This document shows, piece by piece, positions 1-8,948 of a stretch of 57,812 bases of DNA (positions are counted from its first letter, which is position 1; every line of letters begins with the position of its first letter). The notes under the pieces were generated by a model. The model saw nothing but the letters and a program-made list of their open reading frames with translations. It was not told the origin of the DNA and did not search any database. The DNA comes from Lachnoclostridium sp. (GTDB taxonomy: Bacteria; Bacillota; Clostridia; Lachnospirales; Lachnospiraceae): the NCBI GenBank assembly GCA_023664665.1, contig JAMPEY010000019.1, positions 1-57,812 on the forward strand. Direction: 5' to 3'. A program made the position numbers and the translations under genes.

Positions 1-73
1 AGTAGGGATTTAGTCTCTGCTTCCTTTTTTGCCAACTATAATTATACACTAACACTTCTGGGGTAAAAACCGC

Positions 74-1222
74 TCAGAAAAGATCCCTCCCGATTCGAAA
101 ATTGTGGGAAAGAAGCAGCCAGTTTGCCCGGAACCACTTCATGATCTGCCAGTATCCGCAGCCCCTTAAACCAAATTCTTTCATCAGGTCAAATTTTGCC
201 TGCAGACTGCGCACATCTTCAAACCATACTTCATGCGCCCTTCCCGTATCAGCCTCCGTATAGGTAAAAAAGGGGCTTTGGGCGATTTCGTCAAACTCTA
301 TCACCGCCCCCTGCTCTATGGCAATCCGTACAGCCTGCACATTTCCGATGGTGACAGCCTGCGTGGTGCCCCTCTCATAAGGCAGCGGCCAGTCATAACC
401 GTAATTGGGGATTCCCAAATCTATTTTGGATGCCGGAATTTCCGTCAGGGCATACTCCACCACCCGCCTTACCTGATTCAGGGGGGCAACTGCCATGGGC
501 GGTCCATAGGTATAGCCCCACTCATAAGTCATTAACAGCACATGGTCCGCAGCCTGCCCCAAGGCTGCGTAGTCCTTCCCTTCATACAGAAGCCCTTTCT
601 GGTCCGCAGAGGTCTTGGGGGCAAGCGCTACGGATGTATGATAACCGTTAATCCTCATGATGTCCGCAATCTTTTGCACAAAAGCGGTAAAAGCATCCCT
701 GTCCTCCGCCAGAATATATTCAAAATCAATATCCACTCCCCGATACCTTTTTGCCCCCATGGTCTCCAACAGTTCCGCAATCAGATTATCCGTATAATCA
801 GGATTGTTGACCACAGAATGGATTAAACGGTTATTAAAATTTCCGTCCGGTCCAAAGGGCGTCAAAGTAAGGATTGGCAAAACCCCGTAAGAAACCGCAA
901 GATTTATCATCCATGCATCATCCAGCGGCGGAGCTATCAGACTGCCCACCGAAGTAAAACCATAGGAAAAAACAGAAAGTTCCGACAGATAAGGCAGGGT
1001 CTGCTCCAATACCCATCTGCTGATAAAGGGATAAGCATATCCGTTTACAAAAGCCTCCCGCTGTGCATCCGCCGAATCCGTATCAACCAAAAGAGCCTGC
1101 CCGACAGCAAGCTCATAAGGATATACTAACTGATTATCATAAATAAGGGTCTGAACCGGTATTTCATAAGAGGCGGCGATATCGTCTACATTGTCCCCCT
1201 GTTTTACCACATAAATTTCCAT
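74..1222 (-). CDS. LysM-GH18 spore-type peptidoglycan hydrolase (YaaH/SleL-like)
   Basis: 382-residue protein. One LysM module at about residues 2-47 (starts IYVVKQGDNVDDIA) binds peptidoglycan. A glycoside hydrolase 18 barrel fills the rest, and the catalytic DxxDxDxE-type motif is visible as GVDIDFEY near residue 165. There is no signal peptide, as in SleL/YaaH proteins that reach the spore coat or cortex from the mother cell. The family member YaaH carries two LysM modules, so this one is short by one. A ribosome binding site (CAGGAGTGG) precedes the ATG. It lies 58 bases downstream of nth and may be cotranscribed with it. The role, N-acetylglucosaminidase action on cortex fragments during germination, is inferred from the family. 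A general chitinase-like enzyme is the alternative. Confidence 0.8.
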   Translation of the reverse strand: MEIYVVKQGDNVDDIAASYEIPVQTLIYDNQLVYPYELAVGQALLVDTDSADAQREAFVNGYAYPFISRWVLEQTLPYLSELSVFSYGFTSVGSLIAPPLDDAWMINLAVSYGVLPILTLTPFGPDGNFNNRLIHSVVNNPDYTDNLIAELLETMGAKRYRGVDIDFEYILAEDRDAFTAFVQKIADIMRINGYHTSVALAPKTSADQKGLLYEGKDYAALGQAADHVLLMTYEWGYTYGPPMAVAPLNQVRRVVEYALTEIPASKIDLGIPNYGYDWPLPYERGTTQAVTIGNVQAVRIAIEQGAVIEFDEIAQSPFFTYTEADTGRAHEVWFEDVRSLQAKFDLMKEFGLRGCGYWQIMKWFRANWLLLSHNFRIGRDLF

Positions 1223-1280
1223 CTACAGCCACTCCTGCCCAATAAACTTTCTTGTCTATTCTATGTGGCTGATTCCTCTA

Positions 1281-1925
1281 TCATGACAACTGTTTTTTGC
1301 AGACATCCTGCAGACAGCATCTGTCACAATGGGGATGGGTTCTGGCGGTACAAATATCCCTTCCGTGCAGTACCATGCGATGGCACAGGTCATTGCCCTC
1401 CTCGGGAGGTACGATTTTCCACAATTCCTTTTCCACTTTGGCAGGCTCTTTGATTCCCTTTACCAATCCGATACGGTTGGAAAGTCTGATACAATGGGTA
1501 TCCGTGACGATGGCAGGCTTGCCGAACACATCCCCCATAATGAGATTTGCACTCTTTCGTCCCACGCCGGGAAGCTTTAACAGCGTATCAAAATCATCCG
1601 GCACTTTTCCGTCAAATTCATCCCGAAGCATCTTCATGCAGGCGCTGATATCCCTTGCTTTGCTGTTGCCCAACCCGCAGGGATGCACGATTTTTTCTAT
1701 CTCTTCTACGGGAGCCAGAGCAAGGGCATTGACATCGGGATATTTCTCATACAGCTTCTCCACTACGATATTGACTCTGGCGTCCGTGCATTGGGCAGCC
1801 AGCCTCACGCTCACCAAAAGCTTCCACGCCTGATCGTACTCCAGCGTACAGCCCGCATCCGGATATTCCTTTTTTAATCTTTCTATTACTGCCAACGCCA
1901 ACTGTTTTTTCGTCAAATCAACCAA
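1281..1925 (-). CDS. nth: Endonuclease III (DNA glycosylase/AP lyase)
   Basis: 214 residues, the usual length. It removes oxidised pyrimidines and nicks abasic sites in base-excision repair. The helix-hairpin-helix LPGVGRKSANL with the catalytic lysine is present at about residues 113-123, followed by VTDTHCIRLSNR with the catalytic aspartate. The C-terminal [4Fe-4S] cysteines are spaced C-X7-C-X2-C-X5-C, one residue more in the first gap than the usual C-X6-C. No ATG is available in frame; the start is a TTG at 1925 (close behind GGGAG) or the next TTG at 1916. A good sigma-A promoter lies at 1962-1990. Divergent from the trpB-like gene. Confidence 0.93.
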   Translation of the reverse strand: MVDLTKKQLALAVIERLKKEYPDAGCTLEYDQAWKLLVSVRLAAQCTDARVNIVVEKLYEKYPDVNALALAPVEEIEKIVHPCGLGNSKARDISACMKMLRDEFDGKVPDDFDTLLKLPGVGRKSANLIMGDVFGKPAIVTDTHCIRLSNRIGLVKGIKEPAKVEKELWKIVPPEEGNDLCHRMVLHGRDICTARTHPHCDRCCLQDVCKKQLS

Positions 1926-1961
1926 ACTCCCATGAACCGAATATTTTAAAAGGACAGTCCT

Positions 1962-1990
1962 ATTATAACAAATTCCGCAAAATTTGTCAT
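1962..1990 (-). promoter_or_regulatory. Sigma-A promoter of nth
   Basis: On the minus strand ATGACA (1985-1990), a 17-base spacer and a perfect TATAAT (1962-1967). Transcription would start near 1955, about 30 bases before the nth start, and may read on into the LysM/GH18 gene. Confidence 0.7.
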
Positions 1991-2114
1991 CCCGAAACCG
2001 TCCGAAAATCTAAAAATGATTGCAGAATCAGGCTTTTTGTGTTACCATAAATAAGGTCTTATTTTATCATAATTTTCAAACATGCAATCTTTATCAAGGA
2101 AAGGAAAAAGAAAA

Positions 2115-3503
2115 ATGAGCGAAAACCAAAAAATTCCCTATAAAATTTATCTTGAGGAAAAAGAAATTCCGAACGCTTGGTACAATCTTCGGGCCGATAT
2201 GAAAAATAAACCCGCACCCCTTTTAAATCCGGGCACTTTAAAGCCCATGACCGCGGAGGAATTACAGGGTGTGTTCTGTGATGAACTGGTGGCGCAGGAA
2301 CTGAATGATACCGATGCGTATATTCCCATTCCTCAGGAAATCCAGAACTTTTATAAAATGTACCGTCCCTCCCCTTTGGTAAGGGCTTATTGTCTGGAAG
2401 AAAAATTGCAGACTCCGGCGAAAATCTATTACAAATTTGAAGGAAACAATACCAGCGGAAGCCATAAATTGAACTCCGCCATTGCTCAGGCATATTACGC
2501 AAAGAAACAGGGACTTAAGGGTGTTACCACGGAGACCGGCGCGGGTCAGTGGGGGACGGCGCTGTCCATGGCATGCTCCTATTTTGATTTGGACTGCCTT
2601 GTGTATATGGTAAAGGTTTCTTATGAACAGAAGCCTTTCCGCCGTGAAGTAATGAGGACTTACGGCGCAACCGTTACACCTTCCCCCAGCACCACTACCG
2701 AAGTAGGCAGAAAGATTCTCGCGGAGCATCCCGGCACTACGGGAAGCCTCGGCTGTGCCATTTCCGAAGCCGTTGAAGCAGAAATTACCAGAGAAGGTTA
2801 CCGCTATGTGTTGGGCAGCGTTTTGAATCAGGTGCTGCTCCACCAGACCATTATTGGTTTGGAAACAAAAACAGCTCTTGATAAATATGATATTACCCCC
2901 GACCTTATCATCGGATGCGCCGGCGGCGGTTCCAATCTGGGAGGACTCATTTCCCCCTTTGCGGGAGAAATCCTCCGGGGCGAAAAAAATTACAGGATTA
3001 TCGCGGTAGAGCCCGCTTCCTGCCCCAGCTTTACAAGAGGCGTATTCGCGTATGACTTCTGCGATACCGGAAAGGTCTGCCCTCTGGCCAAAATGTATAC
3101 CTTGGGAAGCAGCTTCATTCCTTCCGCAAACCACGCAGGAGGACTGCGCTATCACGGCATGAGCCCCATCCTTTCACAGCTTTATCATGACGGCATTATG
3201 GAAGCTGTCAGCGTGGAGCAGACAGCCGTATTTGAAGCAGCTACCCAATTTGCAAGAGTGGAAGGCATCCTTCCCGCTCCCGAAAGCAGCCACGCTATCC
3301 GCGTAGCTATAGATGAAGCCTTGAAATGCAAAGAAACCGGCGAAGAAAAGACCATTGTATTCGGTCTCACCGGCACGGGATATTTTGATATGGTTGCTTA
3401 CGAGAAGTTTAACAATGGGGAAATGTCCGATTATATCCCTACTGACGAGGATTTGAAGCCCGGTTTTGACGGCATCCCCAAATTCCCCGGAAATGAATTT
3501 TAA
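2115..3503 (+). CDS. trpB: TrpB2-type tryptophan synthase beta chain (stand-alone)
   Basis: 462 residues from the ATG at 2115, chosen because AAGGAAAGG lies just upstream; an earlier in-frame ATG at 2082 has no such site. PLP-dependent condensation of indole with serine. The PLP lysine is in SGSHKLNSA (about residue 113), and the phosphate-binding loop is GCAGGGSN (about residue 280). The length and N-terminal layout match the longer TrpB2 group rather than the roughly 400-residue TrpB1. No trpA or other trp gene is adjacent, so indole salvage is a likelier job than the complete TrpAB reaction; this is inferred from context. A perfect-stem bidirectional terminator follows. A weak promoter (TTGTGT, 17, TATTTT near 2037-2065) is possible. 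Confidence 0.88.
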   Translation: MSENQKIPYKIYLEEKEIPNAWYNLRADMKNKPAPLLNPGTLKPMTAEELQGVFCDELVAQELNDTDAYIPIPQEIQNFYKMYRPSPLVRAYCLEEKLQTPAKIYYKFEGNNTSGSHKLNSAIAQAYYAKKQGLKGVTTETGAGQWGTALSMACSYFDLDCLVYMVKVSYEQKPFRREVMRTYGATVTPSPSTTTEVGRKILAEHPGTTGSLGCAISEAVEAEITREGYRYVLGSVLNQVLLHQTIIGLETKTALDKYDITPDLIIGCAGGGSNLGGLISPFAGEILRGEKNYRIIAVEPASCPSFTRGVFAYDFCDTGKVCPLAKMYTLGSSFIPSANHAGGLRYHGMSPILSQLYHDGIMEAVSVEQTAVFEAATQFARVEGILPAPESSHAIRVAIDEALKCKETGEEKTIVFGLTGTGYFDMVAYEKFNNGEMSDYIPTDEDLKPGFDGIPKFPGNEF

Positions 3504-3552
3504 AGTGGATATTCGCAATCCGCTTCGCTACTTGCTCATAACCACATCAAAA

Positions 3553-3581
3553 AAATACCCCGCTTCTGAAGCGGGGTATTT
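3553..3581. terminator. Bidirectional rho-independent terminator
   Basis: Perfect 14-base inverted repeat centred on 3567 (left arm 3553-3566, right arm 3568-3581), GC core CCCCGC/GCGGGG, with an A run on the left and a short T run on the right. It lies between the convergent trpB (+) and azlD (-) genes and can serve both. Confidence 0.9.
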
Positions 3582-3592
3582 CCCTGATGAGG

Positions 3593-3925
3593 TTAAAACA
3601 CCAACTGCACCAGCAGCATATAGCTGACAGTTCCTGCCGCAATGGATAAAAGCAGCTGCCTTTTCCACGCATGAAGCGCTACCACGATACAGATGGCAAT
3701 TAACTCGGGAAGCCCATGGCTTCCCGTAAAAATATTGACATCTTTTAAGCAATATACAATGAGCAGCCCGAATACCGCAGGAGGCAGCGCCTTGCCCAGA
3801 TATTGCAGATATTTGGGCGTGGGCTTCCCTGAGGGAAAGACGATAAACGGCAGGAACCGGGTAATGACCGTTCCCAGAAAAATCATAAATATGGTAATCA
3901 TCAATTGCGAAAAAGTCATATTCAT
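3593..3925 (-). CDS. azlD: AzlD-family branched-chain amino acid transport subunit
   Basis: 110 residues, almost entirely three or four hydrophobic helices, as in AzlD. AzlD works with AzlC as a two-component exporter of branched-chain amino acids (and analogues) in the membrane. Its start overlaps the stop of azlC by four bases (ATGA), which indicates translational coupling. The family assignment rests on size, hydrophobicity, the motif [11 protein letters not shown] near the N-terminus and the partner gene. Confidence 0.85.
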   Translation of the reverse strand: MNMTFSQLMITIFMIFLGTVITRFLPFIVFPSGKPTPKYLQYLGKALPPAVFGLLIVYCLKDVNIFTGSHGLPELIAICIVVALHAWKRQLLLSIAAGTVSYMLLVQLVF

Positions 3926-4647
3926 ACCGTTTCACCGCCCTTCTCAATAGGTTTCCTCAAAATAGTGAGCATTCCGATTATCGCTATCATGGTAGGAATA
4001 ATAAAATAATCCGCCCCGAAAATAATCAGGCACAGCAGCGACAATCCCAGCCCCAACAATGCGCTGGAATGATTTTTCTCCTTCATCCACTGCTCCATGA
4101 AAATCACCACGAACATGGCAGTCATCACAAATTCAATGCCTTCTGTGTTAAAATCAATAAAAGAACCGAAAATGCCTCCTAAGGTAGAGCCGATAACCCA
4201 ATAAAGCTGGTCTAACAGAGTCACAAAAAACATAAACCATCCCTTATCCACATCTTCCGGAACTTCTGCCGTACAATTGATGGAAAAAGTCTCGTCACAC
4301 ATGCCGAAAATCAGATAAAGGGATTTCCATCCCCTGCCCCTGTATTTATCCAACATGGAAATTCCGTAAAAGAGATGTCTGGCATTGACCATAAGAGTCA
4401 TGGCCAGCGCCTGAAAGGGATTAAAAATGCCTGCCAGCATATTCACGGCGACAAACTGCATGGAACCGGCAAACACCATAACGCTCATCAACAGGGTATA
4501 CCAGACGGAAAACCCTGACACATTCATGTATATGCCATAAGAAATCCCCAAAAACGAGAATCCTGCAAGGATTGGCAGCGTATGGGGAAATGCCGCTATC
4601 AACGCTTTTTTCATTTGTGCTTTACGGGAAACTGCTTTCTCTTCCAT
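3922..4647 (-). CDS. azlC: AzlC-family branched-chain amino acid permease
   Basis: 241 residues from the ATG at 4647. A longer reading starts with GTG at 4698, but that GTG overlaps the TATAAT of the promoter (4690-4718), so the shorter form is preferred. Polytopic membrane protein with the AzlC signature region [17 protein letters not shown] at the N-terminus and [11 protein letters not shown] in the middle. Forms the exporter with AzlD. The substrate in this organism cannot be read from sequence. Confidence 0.88.
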   Translation of the reverse strand: MEEKAVSRKAQMKKALIAAFPHTLPILAGFSFLGISYGIYMNVSGFSVWYTLLMSVMVFAGSMQFVAVNMLAGIFNPFQALAMTLMVNARHLFYGISMLDKYRGRGWKSLYLIFGMCDETFSINCTAEVPEDVDKGWFMFFVTLLDQLYWVIGSTLGGIFGSFIDFNTEGIEFVMTAMFVVIFMEQWMKEKNHSSALLGLGLSLLCLIIFGADYFIIPTMIAIIGMLTILRKPIEKGGETV

Positions 4648-4689
4648 TGTCCTGTACGCTTTCTTTCCGACCGTTTTGATTCCTCTGCC

Positions 4690-4718
4690 ATTATACACCG
4701 CCTTCCGTAAAATGACAA
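4690..4718 (-). promoter_or_regulatory. Sigma-A promoter of azlCD
   Basis: TTGTCA (4713-4718), exactly 17 bases, then TATAAT (4690-4695) on the minus strand. The transcript would start near 4683, 35 bases ahead of the azlC ATG. Confidence 0.8.
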
Positions 4719-4737
4719 GCAGCCCTAAAAATAATTC

Positions 4738-6258
4738 TTAAGCAGGCACCTGCCCTATCTTTCGCACATTGCTTCCGTCGATATTCATACGGTAATAAGG
4801 ATGCGGTTCATCTGTGTATATATGCAGTATAATTTCTCCCCCGCTTATTTCATAGATAAAGGCAAGATACGGGGGTCTTTCCTCTAAAACCTCCTGTCCT
4901 TCTGCCACATATTTGTACTCAAATACCTCTTCCTTCTCACTTCCATCCTCATTCATCCGATGGAGGATAAGCCCCACCGTATCTTCCGCCTGCACTAAGG
5001 TTTCCTTTCCGTCCCGCAATGCCTTATAAGTAATATTTTCCACAATCTCCGTAGTATAATAAATTTTCCCCTGATACCACTCCAAATCATCTATGGCAGT
5101 GTCTGACTCTGCAAGGACGGATACCCTCTTATCCTCCCAGCTATACATCAACAGATATTCTTTTGAACTGTCCGAATCCGAATACGGATTCAGCAGTATA
5201 CAATTTTCATCATTATAGTCACTGGATGATCCCTGCTGTCTTTCCGCATACGCCTTTATAGCTCGGGAAAGCCGCAGCTTCTCCGTTTTCCCCATGCCAG
5301 CCACATCCTCTGCGAATGTAACCGCATTTACTGTCCAATCCGTCACACGGTCCGGCGCAAGCCACCAGCGCTTCCCTGCCTGATAAAGAGTGGGCATTTC
5401 ATCTAAGGAAACCTCGTAAACCAAATCAAACACTGGTTCTTCCTCCCAATGCTCTTCCATATAGTCGGGCTCATCGTTTCGTACCTTGCGAATCCCTGTT
5501 CCCCTCTCCCAATCATTTGCCGTATAAGAAGTAATATAGCTATAATAGCCGGAAGCCTCCTCAAATTTTGTACAATACCATGTGCCGTCAATATAGCGAT
5601 AAGTATAATCCTCCGACCATCTCCAAGCACTGCCCCCATAAGCATGGGTTGTAAAGGCATCTCCTTCTGCCGTCAGCGGAAGATAGGGATCTCCGTATAT
5701 ACCGCCCTCGTCACGGTTTCGTATCAGATTTTCATCCTGAAAGGATAAACGATAGAAACCGTCTTCACAGCTTTCCACTGCAAATAAAATACGCGGGCAG
5801 TCCCAATATGCAAGCAAATATCCTTCATCCTCATTCCGGATAATAGTGACACTCAGCACTCCCACATAATCCGTGATGTTATCTTTGTTAAAATCCAGTT
5901 CCACGCTGTCCGTCAGCTCCCACCCCTCGGGCACGAAATCCGAAAGCTTCTGTCCTTTTTCTGGAAGCTTTGGCACCTCCACGGGAAGCGGCTCCGGCTG
6001 CACGGCATTTTCCGTCTCCTCCTGCGCATCTTCCACCTTCTCCTGCACCTTTTTCGCTTTCGCAGCCCGCACCGATAAAATCTCGGAGGCTTCCTTAAAG
6101 CCCTGTCCTGCGGTCAGGCAGAATGAGCCTGCCGCCTCTGCCCGCTGTCTATTTTCCTCTCCGCATCCCCCAAGCACTGCGGAAAATGCGAAAAACAATA
6201 TGATAACGGACAGAATTCTTTTGGTTCGATTGCTATTCCCTATACTGATATTTCTCAT
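4738..6258 (-). CDS. Large lipoprotein with DUF5050-like tail
   Basis: 506 residues from the ATG at 6258, picked for its GGGAGAAAG ribosome site and because it directly precedes a lipoprotein signal peptide with lipobox LGGC (Cys about residue 31). A Glu/Ala-rich stretch follows, then a segment resembling a calcium-binding or VCBS-like loop (DFNKDNITD) and a C-terminal part ending YRMNIDGSNVRKIG, like DUF5050 beta-propeller repeats. Exported and lipid-anchored. No enzymatic motif is seen. It follows a second lipoprotein gene in the same orientation. Function unknown. Confidence 0.7.
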   Translation of the reverse strand: MRNISIGNSNRTKRILSVIILFFAFSAVLGGCGEENRQRAEAAGSFCLTAGQGFKEASEILSVRAAKAKKVQEKVEDAQEETENAVQPEPLPVEVPKLPEKGQKLSDFVPEGWELTDSVELDFNKDNITDYVGVLSVTIIRNEDEGYLLAYWDCPRILFAVESCEDGFYRLSFQDENLIRNRDEGGIYGDPYLPLTAEGDAFTTHAYGGSAWRWSEDYTYRYIDGTWYCTKFEEASGYYSYITSYTANDWERGTGIRKVRNDEPDYMEEHWEEEPVFDLVYEVSLDEMPTLYQAGKRWWLAPDRVTDWTVNAVTFAEDVAGMGKTEKLRLSRAIKAYAERQQGSSSDYNDENCILLNPYSDSDSSKEYLLMYSWEDKRVSVLAESDTAIDDLEWYQGKIYYTTEIVENITYKALRDGKETLVQAEDTVGLILHRMNEDGSEKEEVFEYKYVAEGQEVLEERPPYLAFIYEISGGEIILHIYTDEPHPYYRMNIDGSNVRKIGQVPA

Positions 6259-6325
6259 AGATATCTTTCTCCCATATGTACTCCGTAACCGGTAGCTGCG
6301 AAATTCCTGACGCTGACATAAACCG

Positions 6326-6367
6326 CGCCCCCTGCATATCCTTACTTGTAGAATATAGCAGGGGGCG
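6326..6367. repeat. Leader inverted repeat before lipoprotein gene
   Basis: Perfect 10-base arms CGCCCCCTGC (6326-6335) and GCAGGGGGCG (6358-6367) around a 22-base loop, in the gap between two lipoprotein genes. No T run follows on either strand, so it is a leader hairpin or processing site rather than a clear terminator. Confidence 0.55.
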
Positions 6368-6438
6368 GCATCATAACGGCATATTTTTTGCATCTGTTTT
6401 GCATCATCTCTATTAGTTATCACATTATTGTGCTTATT

Positions 6439-7904
6439 TTACGGCTCAAACTCAAACAAAGTGATTCCGTCATTAGTCCCTCTCCTCACATTTAAGCAGT
6501 ATGCCGGCATATCATTATCATCCTCATAAATATAAAACCTCTCCGTATCCGAGCCTGTACCATACATCCAGATATACATCAGCCTGTCCTTGTCATATTT
6601 GCATTCATAGCTACTGCTTTCCCATTGAAACATATCCTCCAAAGGTATAAACGAAATATACGGTTTCCCCTCCGTGTAGTAAGGGGCTAATACGCCATAA
6701 GGGTCTTCCGTTTCCGAAAGCTTAATCTTCTCGCACCCTCGAAACATAAATCCGCTCATATCCGTAAAATCCTCCTTGGGATATGCAAAATATCCGCAGC
6801 CAGTTTCTTTTTCCTTGTCATAATAAACTGTAAGGCAAACCGCCTCATGTGACCAGACAATTCCATCACCGGATTCATTCTGCCACTGATACTCATGCAA
6901 AATATCCTCTTTCGTCAAGCCTGCCTGACGAAGAAAGGCTTCCTCCCCACCCTTCGGAACATCCATAAAGCTATAGTCCTCTTTGGCCAGACGGTTAAAA
7001 CTGCAGAACCGGGGATACACCTCCAGAAAAGCATAGGGCACCATGGAGGCCTCCATAGAGTCTTCCATGGAGGTTTCCTCATAGCAGAAATAGTATTCGC
7101 CCTCCCCCGGCAAATCCGCATATATCAGGCGTTCCCACTCATCATAAGCATAATACTGCTCTTGGCAGACCCTATAGACAAGGTCCCCGCCCACACATTT
7201 TTCCGCAACATAGGGATTAAACAGACAGGTTTTCTCACGCAGACATGTTTTTTTCTGCAAATTCCCATTCTCTCCATAGGAAAAGCTAACCTGAAAAATC
7301 TCCTCCTTCTCCCGATTTCCAAAACCCTGTCCACAACTCCCATAACCTTATAAGAGCAGAGCCTGCCCTCAGAATCATACTCATAAGACTCCTCATAATC
7401 CGTAACATTCTTTATCCAATAAGCGGGAAGCCTGTCACTCTTTGTATAAGTTTCATCACCATAGGCTACCTTTGTGGAATAGGGATTGGGATAATTCCAG
7501 CTCCAAAAACCATCGGTATCATATCCTGAAATCTCAAAGCCCAGCAGCTCTATGCCTGCTCCTGTATCCTCATACTTGATTCCGCAGCCCTTCCCTGTCT
7601 CCTTATCAAAATATAGCTCCGCTCCTATTGTTCCTCCCTGCCCCGGAAAACAAAGCGGAGAAATATCCGCCGCGCCATGGCGCTTTAGATATTCCTCCTT
7701 ATCTGCCTCACAAATCAGCTCATACTGTGTATTTACATAGTTTCCCCTTCGCAGGCGCACATACAAAGCATCCGCCAGTCCGTGATTCTCATACGCATAA
7801 ATCGAGCCTGCTTTGGGTGCCTCCTTATCCGCACATCCTGTCAAAACGGTCAGGCACATAAACATTATGATAATATGCCGCCGTATCTTTCCTTTTTGTA
7901 TCAT
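6439..7904 (-). pseudogene. Lipoprotein gene split by a frameshift
   Basis: Two overlapping frames read as one gene. The 5' part (start 7904, GGGGGA ribosome site) encodes a lipoprotein signal peptide with lipobox LTGC and about 200 sensible residues, then becomes an Arg-rich out-of-frame tail near 7320. The 3' part continues coherently in the next frame from about 7340 to 6439 (reads EKEEIFQVSFSYGENGN onward). Restoring one base in the G/A-rich run near 7305-7325 would rejoin them. Both halves contain YD-type stretches (YEYDSEGRLCSY, YYAYDEWERLIYAD) that recall RHS/YD repeats. It could be a true pseudogene, a phase-variable tract or a sequencing error. Function unknown. Confidence 0.7.
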
Positions 7905-7919
7905 GCCGAAAATCCCCCA

Positions 7920-8333
7920 TTATGCTTTTCTGTCAAAGGTGGATGTATTTCCGTCCGCCATATTCATAAAGGTAGCTTTATCATTATGGGGAAACAGCAT
8001 CTCCATATATAAATTGCCCAACAGATTTTTAACCACTTCATCATCCACATTGATATTGGGAAAAGCATTCATTTCCAAGCGTCTTAATCTTTCCAGAATT
8101 TCCTCTATGCTCTGCTGAATGGGAGGGTTCTGCTCCGGCTCGGGGCAAGGGGATTTTTTATCCGGCGATTCCATGATGGGTTTGGCTTCCGGAATGTTAT
8201 ATACCACATTTTTACAGGTTTTCGCAAAGCATTCCGGGTCGTACTCAGCAAGATAAGCCAAATCGTCCATGGTCAGCATTTTTTTATTATGTATTTTCAA
8301 ATAGATATTGACAAGGCGAGTATCTTTTCCCAT
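7920..8333 (-). CDS. Hypothetical acidic protein
   Basis: 137 residues from the ATG at 8333, which has a GGGGGGA ribosome site and lies just inside the predicted transcript start (promoter 8358-8386); an upstream in-frame ATG at 8387 lies before the promoter. No signal peptide or membrane segment. An N-terminal helical part (MDDLAYLAEYDPECFAKTC) is joined by a proline-rich linker to a C-terminal helix (IEEILERLRRLEMNAF). Not recognised. It heads the lipoprotein cluster, with only 15 bases to the next gene. Confidence 0.6.
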   Translation of the reverse strand: MGKDTRLVNIYLKIHNKKMLTMDDLAYLAEYDPECFAKTCKNVVYNIPEAKPIMESPDKKSPCPEPEQNPPIQQSIEEILERLRRLEMNAFPNINVDDEVVKNLLGNLYMEMLFPHNDKATFMNMADGNTSTFDRKA

Positions 8334-8357
8334 GGCGGTCCCCCCTTCCCTAATTCT

Positions 8358-8386
8358 ATTATACACATTCCTCCCAACCTTTTCCA
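8358..8386 (-). promoter_or_regulatory. Probable promoter of the 8333 gene and lipoprotein cluster
   Basis: TGGAAA (8381-8386, four of six consensus bases), 17-base spacer, perfect TATAAT (8358-8363) on the minus strand. It supports the shorter start for the following gene. Confidence 0.6.
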
Positions 8387-8414
8387 CTGATTTTTTAAAG
8401 ACTTATATTGCTGT

Positions 8415-8894
8415 TCACTTATGGTACGGCTCCCCATTTATAATGCGGAATGCCCGGTAAATCTGCTCGCTCAAAATCACCCGCATCAACTGATGGGGAA
8501 ATGTCATATCCGAAAAACTGAGAGCAAAATCGGAACGCTCCGTCACCGTACGGTGAAGTCCCAGAGACCCTCCAATCACAAAAACAAGGCTGCTCTTTCC
8601 GCTTACTGCCGCTTTTTCTATCCAATCAGCAAATTCTATGGAAGAAAGTCTGTTCCCTGCAATTTCCAGAGTGCACACAAAGGCGTCCTCCTTAATCTTA
8701 GAGAGAATACGCCTTGCTTCTTTCTCCTTTATCTGCTCCTCTAAGGCTTCACCGGCATTGTCTACGGTCATTTCATCCGCCACTTCCACCACTTCCCATT
8801 TGCAGTAACGGCTCAGCCTTTTGGCATATTCCCCCAAAGCGTCCCTATAAAATTTTTCTTTTATTTTTCCTACACAGATAATCGTAATTTTCAT
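8415..8894 (-). CDS. rlmH: 23S rRNA (pseudouridine1915-N3)-methyltransferase RlmH
   Basis: 159 residues, exactly the family length. SPOUT-fold SAM-dependent enzyme that methylates pseudouridine 1915 in helix 69 of 23S rRNA on assembled 70S ribosomes. The signature is complete: N-terminal ITIICVGKIKEK, the knot region FVIGGSLGLH, and C-terminal MTFPHQLMRVILSEQIYRA ending GEPYHK. The ribosome site is weak. A terminator for the upstream lipoprotein lies just before it. Confidence 0.97.
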   Translation of the reverse strand: MKITIICVGKIKEKFYRDALGEYAKRLSRYCKWEVVEVADEMTVDNAGEALEEQIKEKEARRILSKIKEDAFVCTLEIAGNRLSSIEFADWIEKAAVSGKSSLVFVIGGSLGLHRTVTERSDFALSFSDMTFPHQLMRVILSEQIYRAFRIINGEPYHK

Positions 8895-8908
8895 GTCTTA
8901 TATTGTTT

Positions 8909-8944
8909 CAAAAAACAGGCGGCACGCTTCCGCGAACCGCCTGT
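8909..8944 (-). terminator. Rho-independent terminator of the 8949 lipoprotein gene
   Basis: On the minus strand ACAGGCGG pairs with CCGCCTGT (8937-8944 with 8915-8922), with an inner CGC/GCG pairing, followed directly by a run of six T. It starts five bases after the lipoprotein stop codon. Confidence 0.88.
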
Positions 8945-8948
8945 CAAT

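Noticed and set aside
41..46. TATAAT-like hexamer on the minus strand near the window start
   Set aside because: No -35 at a suitable distance, and no downstream gene inside the window to judge it by.
2262..3155. A 297-residue minus-strand frame opposite trpB
   Set aside because: Antisense to a clear TrpB2; no motifs or ribosome site.
4647..4698. Longer AzlC starting with GTG at 4698
   Set aside because: The GTG lies in the promoter -10 (TATAAT); the ATG at 4647 follows the transcript start.
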